From assembly GCA_002803225.1 (NCBI GenBank), contig NXFV01001699.1:1-12260 (forward strand): 12,260 nt of DNA. Reading direction: 5' to 3'. Both the position numbers and the translations under genes were made by a program. The notes beneath the pieces are model-generated. The model was not told the DNA's origin. It was given only the letters and a program-made list of their open reading frames with translations, and made no database searches. Position 1 is the stretch's first letter; each line of letters opens with the position of its first letter. Of this stretch, positions 8,771 to 12,260 are shown piece after piece. This stretch comes from Gamarada debralockiae (lineage: Eukaryota > Ascomycota > Leotiomycetes > Helotiales > Hyphodiscaceae).

Positions 8771-8810
8771 CACGGCACGTGATTTAAGCGAAAGGCCGCG
8801 TGCCGTGACA

Positions 8811-8815
8811 CTAGC
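8811..8815. repeat. Target-site duplication CTAGC, right copy
   Basis: Identical to 2172-2176 and immediately outside the ACA end of the inner element. After it the outer RT continues (K-D-F-I-L-V-L), matching K-G-F-I-L-V-L in the inner element's own RT. Confidence 0.95.
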
Positions 8816-11741
8816 TAAAGACTTTATCTTAGTATTATAGGAACTATTTAAGGTACTAGTTATATTTATTAAGAAGCTAAATAATAGACTATAGTTTTAT
8901 ATTAACTATAGGAAGCTAAATACTATTATAAAGAAGGATTAGTACCCCTTACCTTTAATTAATAAGACACTAGCTAAGCTTACTAGAGCTAAGGTCTTTA
9001 TAAAGCTTAATATATAATAGGCTTTTCATTATATATATATTAAGAAGTCCAGCTATACCTTAACTACGTTTTGTATATAGTATAGCTTTTACTAGTATAA
9101 TATACTCCTCTTTAGTTTAACGAATAGCCTAGTAACTTAGTAATAGTTTATAAATAATATTCTATTTGACTACTTAGACGTCTTTTGTACTATATACTTA
9201 AATAATATTCTAATCTACTCTAAGAACCCTCTAATATACAAAACGTAGGTCAAGTAAGTCCTAGAACGTCTCTAGAAAACTAGTATCTAAGCTAATATTA
9301 AAAAATATAAGTTTAGTATAATCTATATAAAGTACCTAGGCTTTATTATTAATACTAATAGTATCTCTGTTAACCCTACTAAAATTAAAGTAATTAAAGA
9401 TTAAGTATTACTAAAGATAATATAAGGAGTATAGTTGTACTTAAGCTTTTATAATTTCTATTAGCACTTTATATAGGACTATAGAATAATTACTAGACCT
9501 TTTGTCTAGCTTACTTATAAAGAGAACCCCTTTAACTTTAATAACTACTATATACTAGCTTTTAATACTCTTAAGTAATAGCTACTCTTTATACCCCTTT
9601 TTACCTACTATAATACTAATAAGTAGTATATACTTAAGACTAACTTATCTAATACTATTATCGCTATAGTATTTTTATAGCTAAGCTTAAATAGCGAATA
9701 GTACTTAATAGGCTACTTCTTAAAGATAATAAACTCTATTAAGTATAACTATATAATCTATAATAAAGAGCTACTCACTATTATTAAGGTATTTAAGTAC
9801 TAAAGAGTAGAACTTAAAGAAAGTAAAGACTTTATTTTAATAGTAACTAACTATAAGATATTAGAGTACTTTATAACTATAAAGTCACTTATAGTATAAT
9901 AAATATACTAGGCTAAGATCCTCTTTAAGTATAACTTTTAAATTAAGTACTAGCTAAGTAAACTTAATTATATAGATCTATTAATATACTAAGAATAGGA
10001 CATTACTCCCTAGAAGAAGCTTAAGAAGCTAAACTAAGAATAAGTACTACTTTAGCTAAATATACTCTCTAAAGAGCTCTAAGAGATAATTTAACTTTAA
10101 TTAATATATATAGATATTATTATTTTATTAATTTATAAGTAATTAAAGCTTATTAACTATATCTTAGTAGTAAACTAATTTAGTCCTAAGCTAGAAGACT
10201 ATTATATATTAGCTTGTAAAAGTAATAATAAATCTTAGAGTCTATAGGGCAAATTACTTACTTGCTATAGTATACTTATAGTACTAGCCTCCTATAAAAA
10301 CTACTACCTTTATACTAAGTTAATTAATAAGACTAATAGCTTAATCTTAATTACTTATTCTAATAAAATAAAGACCTATAAGCTACTATAGGCTAAATAC
10401 TACTAGAAAGGCCTTATATAAGATATAGACTAATATATTACTAACTACTATACCTATTAAGTATCTATAGTCCTTTAAAATAAGACCCTAAAGTTATTAT
10501 ACTCTTTTTTAATTCCTCTTTAGCTATAGAAAGATATAGTAATAGACTTTAAAGACTTCCCTAAAGCTAAAAATAATATAAATATTATAGTTGTTTTTAT
10601 CGATTACCTTAGTAAGTAGCCTATTAGTATCTTATACTATAAGACTTACTTTATAAGAGACCTTATTATACTATACTATATATACGTCTTCCGCTACTTT
10701 AAGCTACTAAATACTATTATTAGTGACTAAGGCCCCTAGTTTATTAGTATCTTCTAAAATAAACTTAATAGTTTACTAGAAATAAAGCTCCTCTTATCTA
10801 TAATAGATTACTCTTAAATAAATAGCTAAATAGAGAACTATAACTAATAGCTAGATTAGCGCCTTTATTTATTTATTAATTACTACTAAGATAATTAGCT
10901 TAAGCTAATTTACTTAGTAGACTACGCCGCTATAGTATTCCCCTATAAGTCTACTAGGATATCTTTATTTATAGTCGAGTGCAGTTATAAGCCCTAGATA
11001 TCGTTTGACTAAGAGGCCTTATCCGAGGACTATACGCCTAAGGAACACCTAGATTAATAAGAAGCCTAATAGCTAGCTTAATATATAAAAGGTATTTAAG
11101 CTAAGGCATACGCTAATATACTAAAGACTTAAGAATAATAAGCTATATAAGCTAATAAGTACTAATAAGCTATTAATTAGAATATAAAAGATAAGGTATA
11201 GGTTTTGACTAAGAACCTTAAGTTAAATTATCTAAGTTATAAACTGGACTACTAGTAATAAGGACTATATATAGTCCTAGATAAGACAGGATATAGCTAT
11301 AAGCTTAACTTACTACCTACTATAAGAGTCTATAATATATTCTATGCTAAGAAGCTTTAGAAAGATCTTAGTAACTTACTACTTAAGTAATGAAACCTTA
11401 TATTAGAACTAGTATAGTATAAAGATAATGATAAATAGGAAGTTAAGGAAATCTTAGATAGCTAAGTATATATATACTAGAAGAATCTATACTACTAAGT
11501 ATACTAGAAGAGTAATAGGCTATAGGACTTTAGTTGGTATAAAGCCTTTAATTTAAAGGGTTACTACTACCTACTAAAGTAGTTCTATAAGAGTCGGCCG
11601 AATATAGCAGGACTATTAGTATACTTAAAGTACTGGATTAAGGAATATAAGGCTAGAAAGGAAGAATTTAAGGAGTATACAAATAATAATAAATCTCTAT
11701 ATTACTAGAACTATAGTCAGTTCTACTTGTAGGGGGGGGAA
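8816..11741 (+). pseudogene. pol: pol pseudogene of outer element, RT to chromodomain
   Basis: Second part of outer pol, again in the frame of codons at multiples of 3. RT shows L-P-L-I-N-K-T-L-A-K-L and the catalytic box as Y-L-N-N at 9195-9206 in place of Y-L-D-D. RNase H: first Asp is Asn (9642), Glu is kept (9768), and the third Asp is Asn (9849). Integrase core: Asp (10545), Asp (10725, followed by a stop where Gln or Arg is expected, then G-P) and Glu (10833), giving D-X59-D-X35-E with all three residues intact. The Cys pair of the zinc-binding region is mutated. The chromodomain starts around 11439. Stops at 11706 and 11730 precede the polypurine tract, and neither can be firmly called the natural end. 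Not functional. Confidence 0.92.
11731..11741 (+). other. Polypurine tract of outer element
   Basis: AGGGGGGGGAA directly precedes the 3' LTR. It corresponds to the inner tract at 2516-2528, with the same eight-G core. Confidence 0.9.
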
Positions 11742-11770
11742 TATCACAGCGCGTGAATTACATGATATTG

Positions 11771-11845
11771 GATTTCCCCCGCTAAGTAGGGGAAATTAAC
11801 TAGAACTATTATATTCAAGGCCCTTATTAGCTCGCGCTAGCAAGG
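11771..11845 (+). repeat. Dyads A and B in outer LTR
   Basis: Dyad A has arms GATTTCCCC (11771-11779) and GGGGAAATT (11789-11797). Dyad B has arms CCTTATTAGC (11822-11831) and GCTAGCAAGG (11836-11845) with a 4-nt TCGC loop. The 24-nt spacing equals that in both inner LTRs. Confidence 0.78.
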
Positions 11846-11872
11846 ACCCTATATTAGTATAGTCCCAGGTCC

Positions 11873-11927
11873 TATATATAAGCTTAAGCTTCTTATAAAG
11901 CTCTCTTTTTCTTCTTCTTCTTTCTTT
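11873..11927 (+). promoter_or_regulatory. Candidate LTR promoter of outer element
   Basis: TATATATAAG (11873-11882) is followed by a pyrimidine-only stretch, CTCTC then CTT repeats (11901-11927), as in the inner LTR. Motif-based inference. In this 3' LTR it would fire rightwards, into the flanking sequence. Confidence 0.5.
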
Positions 11928-11996
11928 AGCTTTAGATTCTTAATATAAACGCGCGTTCACCTATTCCTTTGGGTCTTATCTGGTGTAGCCGTCATA

Positions 11997-12260
11997 TGTA
12001 TAGTCAGGACTAGTCAGCGATTAGTCAGCAGTTAGTCAGTATATAGTCAGTTGCAGAGTCAGTAATAGTACAGGTAGCATATAAAAACCAGGAGTCAGGA
12101 GAAAAGGATAAGTAAGGCCTATTGACCCTACTTTAGGAAGGCAAGCTTAAGTTTATATTATACAAGCGCACTAGTACTACAGGACCTCTTTTTAATATAA
12201 TCACTATTGTCTCCCTTCCCCTATTACTACTTCTCCGATATACTATAATCCCTCCTGCTG
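11997..12260. other. Right flank beyond outer LTR; no gene seen
   Basis: This 264-bp stretch keeps intact CpA and TpG in the AGTCAG repeats and elsewhere, unlike the strongly RIP-mutated element beside it. It starts TGTATAG, has a repeat array (12001-12062), a TATA-like box (TATAAAAA, 12080-12087), a further AGTCAG at 12093, and a pyrimidine-rich end (from about 12190). I see no supported coding region. The TG start, repeats and TATA box would fit the 5' LTR of another element, possibly Copia-type, or a host promoter. Neither can be settled because the sequence ends at 12260. Confidence 0.45.
12001..12062 (+). repeat. Array of AGTCAG repeats about 11 bp apart
   Basis: AGTCAG occurs starting at 12002, 12012, 12023, 12034, 12045 and 12057, the first five as TAGTCAG. 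The spacing of 10, 11, 11, 11 and 12 bp is close to one DNA helical turn. Two copies (12021-12027 and 12032-12038) include TTAGTCA, the complement of TGACTAA, an AP-1-like site that fungal bZIP (Yap-type) factors can bind. The spacers differ in sequence, so this is not a simple perfect tandem repeat. Confidence 0.75.

Larger units (their letters stand above)
2177..8810 (-). mobile_element. Inner Ty3/Gypsy chromovirus, complete, nested, RIP-degraded
   Basis: A complete 6,634-bp LTR retrotransposon on the - strand: 5' LTR (8472-8810), short leader with the primer-binding position, gag (ATG at 8451), -1 frameshift module, pol (protease, RT, RNase H, integrase, chromodomain), polypurine tract (2516-2528) and 3' LTR (2177-2515). 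The outermost ends are TGTGACGGC (left) and GCCGTGACA (right), which are near-perfect inverted repeats. It inserted into the RT of a relative of the same family in the opposite orientation. It keeps more CpA and TpG than the outer element, so it is less strongly RIP-mutated, but premature stops and lost catalytic residues make it non-autonomous. Its decay in the places I measured is by transitions without net indels. Confidence 0.96.
8472..8810 (-). repeat. 5' LTR of inner element (339 bp)
   Basis: On the - strand it runs from TGTCACGGC (8810) to GCCGTTATA (8472). It is exactly the same length as the 3' LTR and differs only by transitions. The gag-proximal end is RIP-mutated (TATAACGGC on the + strand), whereas in the other LTR the polypurine-proximal end is. 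Comparing the two recovers both unmutated ends. It contains a perfect terminal hairpin (8771-8779 with 8799-8807), the CACGTG motif (8776-8781), dyads A and B, a TATA-like box and a pyrimidine tract. Confidence 0.95.
8811..11996 (+). mobile_element. Outer Ty3/Gypsy chromovirus, 3' portion (right of nested insertion)
   Basis: Continuation of the outer element from within RT to the end of its 3' LTR. It is collinear with 5441-2516 of the inner element on the opposite strand, with the same distance between every landmark compared (Y-L-N-N to integrase Asp 1,350 bp, Asp to chromodomain 894 bp, chromodomain to LTR 303 bp). RIP damage is heavier than in the inner copy. Confidence 0.93.
11742..11996 (+). 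repeat. 3' LTR of outer element (255 bp)
   Basis: It starts TATCACAGC and ends GCCGTCATA, RIP-altered forms of the family's TGTCACGGC and GCCGTCACA ends. The first ~205 bp follow the inner LTR in order: dyad A, dyad B, the AAGGACCCTATATTAGTATA stretch, TATA box and pyrimidine tract. The region before the end is about 84 bp shorter than in the inner LTR and mostly different, so this is a distinct LTR variant of the same family. The partner 5' LTR is outside the window. TGTAT (11997-12001) would be the target-site duplication if the element is complete. Confidence 0.9.

Noticed and set aside
1..11996. Short open reading frames on both strands as separate genes
   Set aside because: All fall within degraded gag/pol or are antisense and frame shadows of it. 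None shows an independent start, domain or codon pattern.
12001..12062. AGTCAG array as a CRISPR-like array
   Set aside because: The repeats are only 6-7 bp, the spacers 4-6 bp, and the context is eukaryotic.

Overview
The window is a block of decayed long-terminal-repeat (LTR) retrotransposons from a fungal nuclear genome, most likely a filamentous ascomycete (Pezizomycotina). The DNA is very rich in TA, CTA and TAG and poor in CpA and TpG. Differences between copies are almost all C-to-T or G-to-A, and reading frames are broken mainly by stops at former Gln and Trp codons. This is the signature of repeat-induced point mutation (RIP). I see no intact host gene, rRNA, tRNA or CRISPR array.

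Layout. (1) Positions 1-2176 and 8811-11996 belong to one outer Ty3/Gypsy element on the + strand: the 3' two thirds of gag, all of pol, a polypurine tract and a 255-bp 3' LTR (11742-11996). Its 5' LTR and gag start lie left of the window. (2) Positions 2177-8810 are a complete second element of the same family on the - strand (6,634 bp), with two 339-bp LTRs, a leader, gag, pol and a polypurine tract. It sits inside the reverse-transcriptase region of the outer element and is flanked by a perfect 5-bp target-site duplication, CTAGC. Removing the inner element plus one CTAGC restores the outer reading frame exactly. (3) Positions 11997-12260 lie beyond the outer LTR. They are less RIP-like and hold an array of AGTCAG repeats about 11 bp apart followed by a TATA-like box, perhaps the start of another LTR or a promoter.

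The element family is a chromovirus: gag (coiled coil, gag domain, one CCHC zinc knuckle), then pol in the -1 frame with protease, reverse transcriptase, RNase H, integrase (HHCC-like zinc-binding region, DD35E core) and a C-terminal chromodomain. Gag and pol appear to be joined by programmed -1 frameshifting. An A_AAA_AAC heptamer is correctly phased in both copies, and a stem-loop begins 5 nt downstream in both. From the protease Asp to the LTR, both copies have identical spacing between every landmark I measured, so pol decay has been by substitution without net length change. Both copies have lost catalytic residues and should be inactive.

Two kinds of short dyad recur in the LTRs and the coding region: a 10-bp-arm, 4-nt-loop hairpin in LTR, gag and pol, and a TTTCCCC...GGGGAAA palindrome in LTR and pol. 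Their conservation in position is the most unexplained structure here, together with the frameshift module.
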